Shown here: piece by piece, positions 57,093 through 64,000 of the stretch
Layout: each line of letters starts with the position of its first letter
How positions within the stretch are numbered: position 1 is the first letter of the stretch
Assembly: GCF_000328625.1 (NCBI RefSeq)
Contig: NC_019978.1
Location: 1,922,001-1,986,000 of the forward strand
DNA length: 64,000 bases
Direction: 5' to 3'
From: Halobacteroides halobius DSM 5150
Lineage (GTDB): Bacteria > Bacillota > Halanaerobiia > Halobacteroidales > Halobacteroidaceae
The notes under the pieces: generated by a model
The model's database searches: none
Told to the model about the DNA's origin: nothing
Seen by the model: the letters and a program-made list of their open reading frames with translations, nothing else
Made by a program: the position numbers and the translations under genes

Positions 57093-57878
57093 TTAAATTT
57101 CTGCTAACTTAATTAGTCCCTGCTGTAAAGCCTTAATAATTGCCTCCCTGGTACAGCCTACATCTAAATAAGCAAATAACTTCTTTTTATGATACTTAAT
57201 AGTACTTTTACTACATGATAGTTCTTGAGCTACCTCTTGTTCAGTTAATCCTTGAGCTAGAAACTTCACAATTTTTATCTGTTTATCCGCTACTTTTCTT
57301 TTAAAATTCTTTTGTTGGGAGGAAACTAATTTTTTATGTACTTTTAAATCTTTAATAATATTATCTCTTAACAATAAAGCAATCCCCATTAATTCTTGCT
57401 TTAATTTAAAACTTATTGTTGATACATCTAAATAACCAATTATCTCTTTATTAAAATATAAAGGAAGGGCAAAACAGTACCACTGTTGTAAAAAATCACA
57501 ATAATGTTGTTCTGGAGTTAAGTAAACTTCTTCTTTTGAATCCATAGCTACTGAAATTGCATTAGTTCCACTACTTTCTTCAGAAAAACTAACTCCCATT
57601 TTGATAGAACTTTTATCTAATTGTTGTCCTTTTTTTCCAGTATACTCACTCAATAAAATCCCCTTAGAATCAACTAATAAAAAAAGATATTCACCATTAA
57701 TAAAATTTTTAATTTTTTTAATATTATCTTTAAAGATAGAAATCAATACTTTATTTTCGTTTAATCTAATTTGTAATTCCTTACTTATCAATCTAATTTT
57801 AGGTTCATTCATATTTTTAGATAAACCTTTATTATTACATCTTCCTAAGGAAAACAAAATTTTTTCTTCTAATCTCAT
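57093..57878 (-). CDS. GAF-LuxR type transcriptional regulator (second copy)
   Basis: 261 residues from the ATG at 57878 (AGGAGG site). Same layout as the regulator at 45317: GAF-like domain with SSGTNAISVAMDSKEEVYLT and PEQHYCDFLQQWYCFALPLY, linker, and LuxR HTH (DKQIKIVKFLAQGLTEQEVA, CSKSTIKYHKKKLFAYLDVG). N-terminus 20 residues longer, with Cys14. Moderately diverged from 45317, so it may respond to another signal or bind the promoters with different strength. It follows the CPBP gene and precedes promoter 8. Confidence 0.85.
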   Translation of the reverse strand: MRLEEKILFSLGRCNNKGLSKNMNEPKIRLISKELQIRLNENKVLISIFKDNIKKIKNFINGEYLFLLVDSKGILLSEYTGKKGQQLDKSSIKMGVSFSEESSGTNAISVAMDSKEEVYLTPEQHYCDFLQQWYCFALPLYFNKEIIGYLDVSTISFKLKQELMGIALLLRDNIIKDLKVHKKLVSSQQKNFKRKVADKQIKIVKFLAQGLTEQEVAQELSCSKSTIKYHKKKLFAYLDVGCTREAIIKALQQGLIKLAEI

Positions 57879-58017
57879 AATCAGGACCTCCTTTTGCAAT
57901 AGCCATTACTAAATAATTTAATTAGATAATCTCAACCATTTTACCTTCCTTTTTTAATCAATTATTATATATATAATTAATAATACCAATAAAAACCACA
58001 TTATCTACTTATTATAC

Positions 58018-58053
58018 TTTAAATTCCGAGCCAACTATGATTATCCGGAATTT
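58018..58053 (-). terminator. Hairpin after the CPBP gene
   Basis: AAATTCCG and CGGAATTT arms around a 17-base loop, followed by a T-rich stretch on the minus strand. Confidence 0.6.
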
Positions 58054-58858
58054 AATCATCTAGTTGTAACCAAAGTTTATATATATATATCACAATTAAT
58101 ATAGTTGAAAAAATGAAACATATTAATCCAAAACCCTTAAAAGGTAATATTCCCTTTTTTATAATATCAATTAAACTCGTAGTAGTAGGAATAAATTTTT
58201 CTAACCATTTTAAAAATATAGCTATTACATTATTAAAACTATGAATTAAAATTGGTAGGATTAATTTTCCTGTTTTTAAATATACAAGAGATAATACAAC
58301 TGCAAAAACAAATGAACCTATAAAATTTATATGTAAAATAGAAAAAATAATTGAACTTATTATAATAGACTTTTTTATTCCTAATTTAATTGTCATTTTT
58401 CCTAATAAAAGATATCTAAAAAGAACTTCTTCTACAATTGGAACTAAAAAAACTGACCTTATGATATCTAAGGTTATATTATTACTTGGAATTTCATTAA
58501 TAAAACCTATAATCTTATTTATTATAGACGGAAATAAAATATTAAAGAAATATAGACTAGATAAAAGACTTCCTACACTAAATATAACTAGCGTTATTGT
58601 TATAGAAAAAATCTTTACTAATTCATTTTTTTTAGATAAATTACCTATAACCTTTTTTATCTGAATATCAGATTTATATAATTTAGATATTATTAAAAAT
58701 AATATTCCACCATAAAAGATAAACATATAAATAACACTAGAAACTAGTGATGAACTAACATACTCTTTAATCGGAAAAATTAATAACATTACAATATAAA
58801 AAATATAAATTATGCCAGAATTTATTAATTTGATTTTTTTAAAATTTTGTAAATTCAT
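58052..58858 (-). CDS. CPBP family intramembrane protease, probable immunity protein
   Basis: 268 residues, seven or eight membrane helices. The CPBP motifs are complete: LVPIVEEVLFRYLLLG (EExxxR), FSILHINFIG and ILIHSFNNVIAIF (HxxxN). Family members (Abi/CAAX-like, for example the plantaricin PlnI type) often protect bacteriocin producers. It lies 74 bases after the peptide gene at 58933 in the same direction. The start at 58858 follows GGAGGGATATA. Confidence 0.87.
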   Translation of the reverse strand: MNLQNFKKIKLINSGIIYIFYIVMLLIFPIKEYVSSSLVSSVIYMFIFYGGILFLIISKLYKSDIQIKKVIGNLSKKNELVKIFSITITLVIFSVGSLLSSLYFFNILFPSIINKIIGFINEIPSNNITLDIIRSVFLVPIVEEVLFRYLLLGKMTIKLGIKKSIIISSIIFSILHINFIGSFVFAVVLSLVYLKTGKLILPILIHSFNNVIAIFLKWLEKFIPTTTSLIDIIKKGILPFKGFGLICFIFSTILIVIYIYKLWLQLDD

Positions 58859-58932
58859 TATATCCCTCCAATTTTAAAATAATATAAGGATTAAAGCCAG
58901 AAGTTAACTTCTGACTTTAATTTTATAAATCA

Positions 58933-59118
58933 CTAGTAATAATATCCCGTCGTTTTATAACTGAATCCACTAGAATTCTCTGGTACATTTTCTCTAGTTC
59001 CTTCAATTGCTTCTTCTATAGCATACATAATAACTTCTTCAGCTATAATTTTCCCTGCCTCTTTCCAAAGCCCTCCTCCTTCGACCATCATTAACTCTTG
59101 TTCATTCAATTCTTTCAT
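58933..59118 (-). CDS. Double-glycine bacteriocin precursor (single, cassette I)
   Basis: 61 residues from the ATG at 59118 (AAGGAGGTGA). Short 15-residue leader MKELNEQELMMVEGG and a 46-residue core GLWKEAGKIIAEEVIMYAIE... that is an amphipathic helix with a polar, Tyr-rich end (YKTTGYYY). A broken relative with the same TTGYY ending lies at 61785. Confidence 0.82.
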   Translation of the reverse strand: MKELNEQELMMVEGGGLWKEAGKIIAEEVIMYAIEEAIEGTRENVPENSSGFSYKTTGYYY

Positions 59119-59147
59119 TAAAGTCACCTCCTTCTTAACCATTTCAT

Positions 59148-59240
59148 TTATATATTACCACATTTATCCTTCTTTGTGAACTGTACTTTAGTATAGTCTC
59201 TTTTGAACATTCCCTTTCAAACTGTACTAAAGTAACTATC
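59148..59240 (-). promoter_or_regulatory. Cassette promoter 9, two-palindrome type
   Basis: Same layout and same distal deletion junction as promoter 7. The palindromes are TACTAAAGTA near 59190 and TACTTTAGTA near 59231, 41 bp apart. Confidence 0.7.
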
Positions 59241-59282
59241 AATGATAAAAAATCAAACTTAAATAGGCCTTATTACAAAAAA

Positions 59283-59356
59283 ATCTTCAAAAAACCTGTT
59301 GTCTCATCACCAGCATCAAATTCTTCTCCAAGACTAACTAAAATTAATACTCCAAA
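59283..59356 (-). pseudogene. Fossil C39 fragment 7, last few codons only
   Basis: Reads ILVSLGEEFDAGDETTGFFE, the linker from the C39 domain to the first membrane helix, and is then joined to promoter-type sequence. It shows the breakpoint shared by the better-preserved fragments most clearly. Confidence 0.72.
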
Positions 59357-59380
59357 AAATAAACTGGATCATATAGGAAA

Positions 59381-59935
59381 TTATAAAAATATTAACCAAA
59401 ACAACCCTCCCCAAGCTATTCCTATTATTATTTTAACTATTCCAGCAAATAAATATTTCTCAAATTTATTTTTGGTTAAAACTTCTTTAATTTTAACAGT
59501 TAAATTCTTTTTCATCTTACTATCTTCATCATTAAACCTTAAATACAGATAAGCAGTTTTTTGAAAACCAAAATAATCTAATTTCATTTTAGAATCATAA
59601 TTAACCAATTTTATCTTCCCTTCTTCTTTTCTATAACTTAAATTTTGTTTCTCTATAATTTTGCAAATATTATCATATAAACTTTTTTCACTGATGCTAA
59701 AAATAGTTAAATATCCACATCTACTAGTAACAATAATTACTAACCAACTAATAAAAAAATTTAGTAATAGACTAATAAAAATATTAGTAATATAAATTTG
59801 AAATAATACAAATAAAATAGCATCTAAAAATAATGCACAAAATATAATCGAAGTAATATACTTACCTTCAATAATAAAAGTCCCTTTATTAACCAAAGAA
59901 AAAAAGCCTACCCCCAAAAAATAAACCCCTAACAC
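59381..59935 (-). CDS. Membrane protein of unknown function
   Basis: 184 residues from a GTG at 59935: three N-terminal membrane helices, a soluble charged region (NICKIIEKQNLSYRKEEGKI, FQKTAYLYLRFNDEDSKMKK) and a C-terminal helix (GIVKIIIGIAWGGLFWLIFL). The frame is open 8 codons further to an ATT placed behind a GGGAGGAG site, which instead points at ATG-TAA, so the true start is unclear. A piece of its 3' end is repeated near 42070. Possibly an immunity factor whose peptide gene is lost. Confidence 0.6.
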   Translation of the reverse strand: MLGVYFLGVGFFSLVNKGTFIIEGKYITSIIFCALFLDAILFVLFQIYITNIFISLLLNFFISWLVIIVTSRCGYLTIFSISEKSLYDNICKIIEKQNLSYRKEEGKIKLVNYDSKMKLDYFGFQKTAYLYLRFNDEDSKMKKNLTVKIKEVLTKNKFEKYLFAGIVKIIIGIAWGGLFWLIFL

Positions 59936-59989
59936 TAAAAAAAGTGAATAAGTAATTTACATCTCCTCCCTCTTGTAAGTTAAACTAGC

Positions 59990-60115
59990 TCTCTTATACT
60001 CACTCATTCTTAGAATTTGAGTTTTTAATAAACATTTTTCCATTAGACAAATAGATATTAATTGAAGATAAATAAATATTTGGAATATCTTTGATAAACT
60101 ATACCTAAAAGAGAA
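59990..60115 (-). pseudogene. C-terminal remnant of a possible PH-like immunity gene
   Basis: Open reading FIKDIPNIYLSSINIYLSNG KMFIKNSNSKNE then stop. The alternating strands resemble the tails of the immunity proteins at 35145 and 40275. No start; the 5' part is missing where the IS110 region begins. Confidence 0.35.
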
Positions 60116-60124
60116 TTTAGCATT

Positions 60125-60305
60125 TTTAAATATGGTCGCCAAATTAGATCTCCACAAATACCATGGCAGTTTAACCTCCCATATCTCGCAGGGTCTACGC
60201 CCCTAAATTCCTTCGTTCTACCTGTCCATGGGTGGAGGCTGGATATGCTCCTTAACTGGGTCATGCCCTTATGGAAAAATTCTTTCCAGCTTCTCCTGGC
60301 TTCGT
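60125..60305 (-). ncRNA. Candidate guide (bridge/seek) RNA of the IS110-family element
   Basis: A GC-rich island in AT-rich surroundings, starting about 70 bases after the transposase stop and read in the same direction. On the minus strand it can fold into successive hairpins: CCAG-GAGAAG-CTGG, GGAAA-GAATT-TTTCC, GGG-CATGA-CCC, then a larger region with CCCATGG and CCATGG repeats and GGGGCGTAGACCC. IS1111-group members of IS110 carry their guide RNA downstream of the transposase; this position fits. Ends are approximate. Confidence 0.55.
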
Positions 60306-60374
60306 TTATTAAAGTACAATTCCTATAATGAATAAAGCTAAAAGAACCAATATATAAATTTGATTTACTTACCT

Positions 60375-61661
60375 TTAAGCAGCATTCTTCACATTAGGTC
60401 TTTTAATATCATTCAACATCTTTTTCCCATCGTATTCTACTTGCTTTCTACCTAATGTAAAAAGAACTCGGATTAATTTACAACACAAAACTATCAGAGA
60501 TTGTTTTTTCTTAAGCGGGTTTTCACGACGAGTAGTATAATATTTATGCAATTGTCTAAATTCATCATTCTGTGCCACCAGAGGCATTGCTACCCTATAC
60601 AATAAAGCTCTTAATTTGGGACGTCCTCGCTTTGTTATTTTGGTTTCCCCCTTATGCTTACCTGAGCTATTTTCTTTTAAGTTTAAACCCGCCAAACTTA
60701 TAATTTGCTTTGGATGTTCATAATCCCACAAATCACCTACTTCTGAGATGAAACCTGCTATTGTTTTAACTCCTACTCCATCTACTGTCAGCATTTTTTC
60801 AACCCCAGGTATCTTTTCTAACAACTTTTCTACTTTCTCCATTAAAACTTCTAACTCTTCGTTTATAAAACAATATTGTTTTATATGATAGCTAATCTCT
60901 TCTTTCCCCATCTTAAATCCTTCGGTTACACCTATTGACCTCACAGCTGCCTTTTTTAACTTCTTAGCTCTCTTTATTCCCACACCTCTTTTAATACCTT
61001 CTTCTCGCCATTTAGCTACTATTTCTTCTGCTTCCATCTTAGCTATCTGATCTGGATAAGGAAAATATTTTAAAGTAGCTAACGCTGCTTTTCCAGTCCA
61101 ATCTTTAAATACTTCATTAAATTCTGGAAAATATATATCTAACCAACGCATTACTCTGTTTTTCACTCTGGTTAAATCTTGCGTTAGCTTTTCTTTATGC
61201 GTCATAGCTACTCTCATTTCCGCATAAATTCCTTCAGGAATATTTGGTTCAGAAAAGCGACCATCTTTAACCAATTGAGCTATTACTTTGGCATCTTTAA
61301 CATCATTCTTTGTTGGATTATTATCATCTAACTCTTTCGATTTCTTTACATGATGAGGATTTACTAGTACTAGTTTTATTTCTTCTTCTGTGATGAATTG
61401 AGCTATATTTAGCCAATAATGACCTGTTGGCTCCATTCCTATAACTACTTCTTCTTTCTCATTTTCTATTTTAACTTTCTTAATCCAATTTAAAAGTCTT
61501 TCTAAACCATTCTGAGTATTCTTAAATTTTAATGGTTTATCATATTCAATCCCCCGATAGTTTTGGGCTCTCGCTACATGTTGCTTCTTGGCAATATCAA
61601 TTCCAATTACTAAAGTTGTCGATTTAATTTGCTTAATCTTCTTATTTTGGGTATAATTCAT
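60375..61661 (-). CDS. IS110-family transposase (DEDD recombinase)
   Basis: 428 residues from the ATG at 61661 (AAGGAGG site). The N-terminal DEDD/RuvC-like domain has VIGIDIAKKQHVARAQ near 20, VIGMEPTGHYWLNIAQ and KNDVKDAKVIAQLVKDGRFS. The C-terminal Transposase_20 domain has LLEKIPGVEKMLTVDGVGVK, SLAGLNLKENSSGKHKGETK and RGRPKLRALLYRVAM, with the conserved Ser. The gene looks intact. IS110 elements make no long target repeats, so the element ends cannot be set from sequence alone; it lies between the broken peptide gene at 61785 and an immunity-like remnant. Confidence 0.95.
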   Translation of the reverse strand: MNYTQNKKIKQIKSTTLVIGIDIAKKQHVARAQNYRGIEYDKPLKFKNTQNGLERLLNWIKKVKIENEKEEVVIGMEPTGHYWLNIAQFITEEEIKLVLVNPHHVKKSKELDDNNPTKNDVKDAKVIAQLVKDGRFSEPNIPEGIYAEMRVAMTHKEKLTQDLTRVKNRVMRWLDIYFPEFNEVFKDWTGKAALATLKYFPYPDQIAKMEAEEIVAKWREEGIKRGVGIKRAKKLKKAAVRSIGVTEGFKMGKEEISYHIKQYCFINEELEVLMEKVEKLLEKIPGVEKMLTVDGVGVKTIAGFISEVGDLWDYEHPKQIISLAGLNLKENSSGKHKGETKITKRGRPKLRALLYRVAMPLVAQNDEFRQLHKYYTTRRENPLKKKQSLIVLCCKLIRVLFTLGRKQVEYDGKKMLNDIKRPNVKNAA

Positions 61662-61784
61662 TTGTCGGCCTCCTTGGTATTTGGTGTCTGCAACCAAAAT
61701 TATACCAAGGAGTTCTTTTTTTGTCGAATGTCATATTTAAACCTAACAGGAATGCTCCTTAATATATTGATCTCTAATAAAAAC

Positions 61785-61997
61785 TTAATATGAATTTCCC
61801 CCATAATAACCAGTAGTGTTGACTCCATATTCATCTGGTACATTTGTTCCTATACTTTCGTAGCATAACCTCCTATAAAACCTTCTAATCGATTCCCACC
61901 TATAAATACTGTACCTAAAAATGATCCCCAACCTGAAAGATAAGAATCTGCTTCTCCTCCACCATCTACCATCATTAATTCTTCTTCATTTAATTCA
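61785..61997 (-). pseudogene. Broken double-glycine peptide gene
   Basis: The leader end ELNEEELMMVDGG is present, but the start codon and first ~9 codons are deleted, so that the AGGAGT ribosome site runs straight into the leader. The core (GEADSYLSGWGSFLGTVFIG) shifts frame after GGYATKV; the other frame gives GTNVPDEYGVNTTGYYGGNS, similar to the end of the peptide at 58933. Confidence 0.8.
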
Positions 61998-62019
61998 CTC
62001 CTTTCAAATATTTTACCTC

Positions 62020-62085
62020 TCAGGAAGTTTACCTCATATATTATTATATTTATCCTTCTTTGTGAACTCTACTTTAGTAACGAAA
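62020..62085 (-). promoter_or_regulatory. Cassette promoter 10, decayed
   Basis: Keeps the -10 region and one TACTTTAGTA core near 62070; the rest of the operator array is lost. Confidence 0.55.
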
Positions 62086-62385
62086 TAGTAATCAATTTAA
62101 ATTTCTACTAACTCCTACTGTGATTTGCTTTGCAAAAAATCTAACATTAACTCCTTTTAAAGCAGTTGCACCTGGGTATTTTTTCTTTATTTTGTTCCCA
62201 AAATCATTCCTTCTTATTATAACAGTGCACCATTAACCTAGCACACTATTATAATGCTAAATTAAAATAAATATTGCAAGTAATTCCTTTTCTGAAATTA
62301 AATTATATGAATAATTATTAATTTAGCTAAATACTATTACTGATTGCAAAATATTAACTATATTTTTTACAAACTCAAAAAATAA
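62086..62385. other. Right edge of the island, no gene seen
   Basis: The first ~30 bases match the 3' end of the regulator gene at 57093 (shared reading for the last residues around KLAEI), the only trace of a further regulator copy. After that I see no open frame, RNA or repeat; AT-rich spacer. Confidence 0.5.
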
Positions 62386-62387
62386 AA

Positions 62388-62413
62388 AATGAGAGACCAA
62401 GGTCTCTCATGAC
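62388..62413 (-). terminator. rho-independent terminator of the redox operon
   Basis: GAGAGACC-TT-GGTCTCTC stem followed by ATTTTTTATTTTTT on the minus strand, 17 bases after the stop of the Lgt-like gene. Confidence 0.9.
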
Positions 62414-62429
62414 TAATCTTTGGTTACTT

Positions 62430-62993
62430 CTATACTCCATAATAAAATTCAAGTAATAGATAAACTAGAAAAAATACTCCACTAATAACTTTATAACTTT
62501 TCATTCTATCTTTAATAATAATTTCTAAAAACATAACAAGCACAAAAAGTATAGAAAAAGTTAAAGATTCTAAATAAGTAAGTAAATTATCAAAATAGTG
62601 GCTCCATACTCCAATAATCAAACCCAAAGTTATCGCCTGAATATAAATAGCAAGTAATTTTTCAAAAGATATATCTTCTCGACGAGAAGTTAAATATAAT
62701 ATCCCACTTGCTAAAATAAGTGCCCCTTTAAAATTTAAAGTCAAATGGGAAATATGAAAAATAGATAAATAGTTATCTACATAAAACTGCCAATTCGCCA
62801 AGGCATAATAAATCCTAGCTCCAATAAATCCTCCTATAATCAACTTTAGTGTTAAATTATCTATCTTCTCCTTAGATAAAATTCCTATTAATTCTTTTTT
62901 GCTAAAAATATATCCTAACCCAATTGATAGAATAGATAATACAATGAACCAGCTAATTGCTAAAGACTTATATTCAAAAATATAAGGATTCAT
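62430..62993 (-). CDS. Lgt-like (prolipoprotein diacylglyceryl transferase family) membrane protein
   Basis: 187 residues, six or seven membrane helices, with GGFIGARIYYALANWQFYVD near 53, which matches the Lgt signature around its conserved Arg and Tyr, then LNFKGALILASGILY. It is much shorter than true Lgt (250-300), and the HGGL-type motif is not evident, so it is probably a divergent paralog rather than the housekeeping enzyme. Its ATG overlaps the TlpA stop by one base. The context suggests a role with the thiol-redox proteins. Confidence 0.7.
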   Translation of the reverse strand: MNPYIFEYKSLAISWFIVLSILSIGLGYIFSKKELIGILSKEKIDNLTLKLIIGGFIGARIYYALANWQFYVDNYLSIFHISHLTLNFKGALILASGILYLTSRREDISFEKLLAIYIQAITLGLIIGVWSHYFDNLLTYLESLTFSILFVLVMFLEIIIKDRMKSYKVISGVFFLVYLLLEFYYGV

Positions 62994-63613
62994 TACTTCT
63001 CTAACTTACTTGCAATATTTTTCTTAATCTGGTTTAATTCTGCTTGATTAACTGTTCCTCGTTTTACATACTGAATTTTACCTTGCGGGCCAACAAAATA
63101 AGAAGTAGGAATTACAGAAACTCGATATTTAAAAGCTGCCCCCCGCTCTTGATCCAATAAAATAGGATAATCATAACCATTTTCTTCAATAAATGATTTT
63201 ACTTTAGCCTTACTTTCTCCAATGTTAACACCTAAGATAACAAAATCTTGTTTATTATTATCATAAAATGCATCTAAATCTGGCATCTCAGCTCGACATG
63301 GTGGGCACCAAGTAGCCCAAAAGTTAACCATCACAAACTGTCCTCTATAATCAGATAAGGAAACTTGCTCCCCCTTTAGATTAACTAAGGTAAAATCAGG
63401 AGCAATATTTCCTACATTAATTCCTATTCTAGCTGAATTATTTTTTTGTTCTTCCTGCTCTTTTTGCTCTTGATTATTTTCTAGTTTTTCTTTTACTTTA
63501 GAATTATTTTTACTTAAGCCTTGCTTATGATATAAAACTCCTAGACTAACAATCCCTACTACTAAGATAGCAATCAATAGAAATTTGAAACTATTTTTCA
63601 CTTTAAACACCAA
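62993..63613 (-). CDS. TlpA/ResA-type membrane-anchored thioredoxin
   Basis: About 200 residues. An N-terminal signal anchor (FKFLLIAILVVGIVSLGVLY), a Glu/Gln/Lys-rich linker and a thioredoxin-like AhpC/TSA-type domain (IAPDFTLVNLKGEQVSLSDY) with the active site NFWATWCPPCRAEMP and the cis-Pro region VSVIPTSYF. It acts outside the cytoplasmic membrane as a thiol-disulfide reductant fed by CcdA. The start is uncertain: TTG at 63613, GTG at 63610 or GTG at 63601. Confidence 0.9.
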   Translation of the reverse strand: MVFKVKNSFKFLLIAILVVGIVSLGVLYHKQGLSKNNSKVKEKLENNQEQKEQEEQKNNSARIGINVGNIAPDFTLVNLKGEQVSLSDYRGQFVMVNFWATWCPPCRAEMPDLDAFYDNNKQDFVILGVNIGESKAKVKSFIEENGYDYPILLDQERGAAFKYRVSVIPTSYFVGPQGKIQYVKRGTVNQAELNQIKKNIASKLEK

Positions 63614-63620
63614 CCTTTCT

Positions 63621-64000
63621 TTAAAAATAAAAGTATTGACTTAACTGCTGAACCTTATTTAGATAAAGTAAAACCCCAAATACAATCATAATCACACCAC
63701 TAAATTTAGAAATTATAGGTAAATAGTTATTAATGTGGTTAGAAAAATTACTAAATTGATTAATAAAGATAGCTGTTAGTATAAAGGGAAGACCTAAGCC
63801 TAAAGAATAGGCAGTTAATAATAAAACCCCTGTTTTTAAAGTTGCTTCAGCCCCAGCATACAATAAAATAGAACCTAATACTGTGCCCACGCAAGGTATC
63901 CAACCAGCTGCAAAAGCCATCCCCATTAAGATAGAACTAAACCAATTTGTGGCTTGCCTTGGCCCTTGTACTCTAAACTCTTGATATAATAATTTTAATT
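63621..64000 (-). CDS. CcdA/DsbD-type membrane electron carrier, C-terminal part (runs off the right edge)
   Basis: The frame continues beyond base 64000. It contains LMGMAFAAGWIPCVGTVLGS with the second conserved Cys of CcdA, and at least three membrane helices; the short tail ends YLNKVQQLSQYFYF. It passes electrons from cytoplasmic thioredoxin to outside partners such as the TlpA protein, 8 bases downstream. Confidence 0.9.
   Translation of the reverse strand, partial: LKLLYQEFRVQGPRQATNWFSSILMGMAFAAGWIPCVGTVLGSILLYAGAEATLKTGVLLLTAYSLGLGLPFILTAIFINQFSNFSNHINNYLPIISKFSGVIMIVFGVLLYLNKVQQLSQYFYF

Noticed and set aside
60058-60264. A 68-residue protein reading through the GC-rich block near the IS110 element
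   Set aside because: No ribosome site or membrane/leader pattern; the block is better explained by RNA hairpins, and coding would be incidental.
36436-62085. The ten repeated non-coding blocks looked at first like a dispersed CRISPR-like or integron (attC) array
   Set aside because: The repeats are 60-165 bp, each lies immediately upstream of a peptide gene with a -10 box, there are no regular spacers, no cas genes and no integrase; they are promoters.

Overview
The window reads as chromosome of a low-GC, endospore-forming anaerobic Firmicute. The SpoIIP, GPR and alpha/beta SASP genes show a spore former. The TolC-like outer-membrane factors next to a bacteriocin exporter suggest a diderm lineage. 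Together they point to Halanaerobiales (a Halobacteroidaceae/Orenia-like organism); this placement is inference from gene content and order, not from a database search.

Bases 1-27,900 are ordinary chromosomal backbone in the usual clostridial order. The left end is a lepA-hemW-hrcA-grpE-dnaK heat-shock cluster with a perfect CIRCE operator, followed by spoIIP, gpr, a small membrane protein, rpsT, holA, two SASP genes, a LysM-CAP protein, comEC-comEA, leuS, rsfS, an LCP-family cell-wall ligase, yqeK, nadD, a TrkH/TrkA potassium system, hslO, a PHP hydrolase, an HD-GYP protein, a DUF3857/transglutaminase-like exported protein and a DUF6512-like membrane protein.

Bases 27,980-62,100 are a large accessory island, almost entirely on the minus strand: an array of bacteriocin cassettes served by one export machine. 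The exporter is a peptidase-containing (C39) ABC transporter, an HlyD-type adaptor and two TolC-like proteins, which is the architecture of Gram-negative microcin export. Upstream of it lie 14 intact double-glycine-leader peptide genes and one broken one, often in pairs as in class IIb two-peptide bacteriocins. Each is followed by a small membrane protein that is probably its immunity factor (PH-like membrane proteins, CPBP proteases, or short multi-TM proteins). The cassettes share a duplicated promoter. In its full form the promoter carries three palindromes centred exactly 41 bp apart, about four helical turns. Two intact and one truncated regulator combine an AcoR-like GAF domain with a LuxR-type HTH and are the obvious candidates to bind it. 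Seven fossil fragments of a C39 transporter gene separate cassettes, and at least five of them sit directly upstream of a cassette promoter. Those that reach that far end at the C39/membrane-domain boundary. Together with IS3, IS4, IS5-like and IS110 insertions they show that the island grew by repeated duplication and recombination.

The IS110 element at 60,375-61,661 has a GC-rich, hairpin-rich non-coding segment downstream of its transposase, a good candidate for its guide (bridge/seek) RNA. From 62,388 to the end the backbone resumes with an Lgt-like membrane protein, a TlpA/ResA thioredoxin and CcdA, a cytochrome c/thiol-redox operon. No tRNA, rRNA or CRISPR array was seen.
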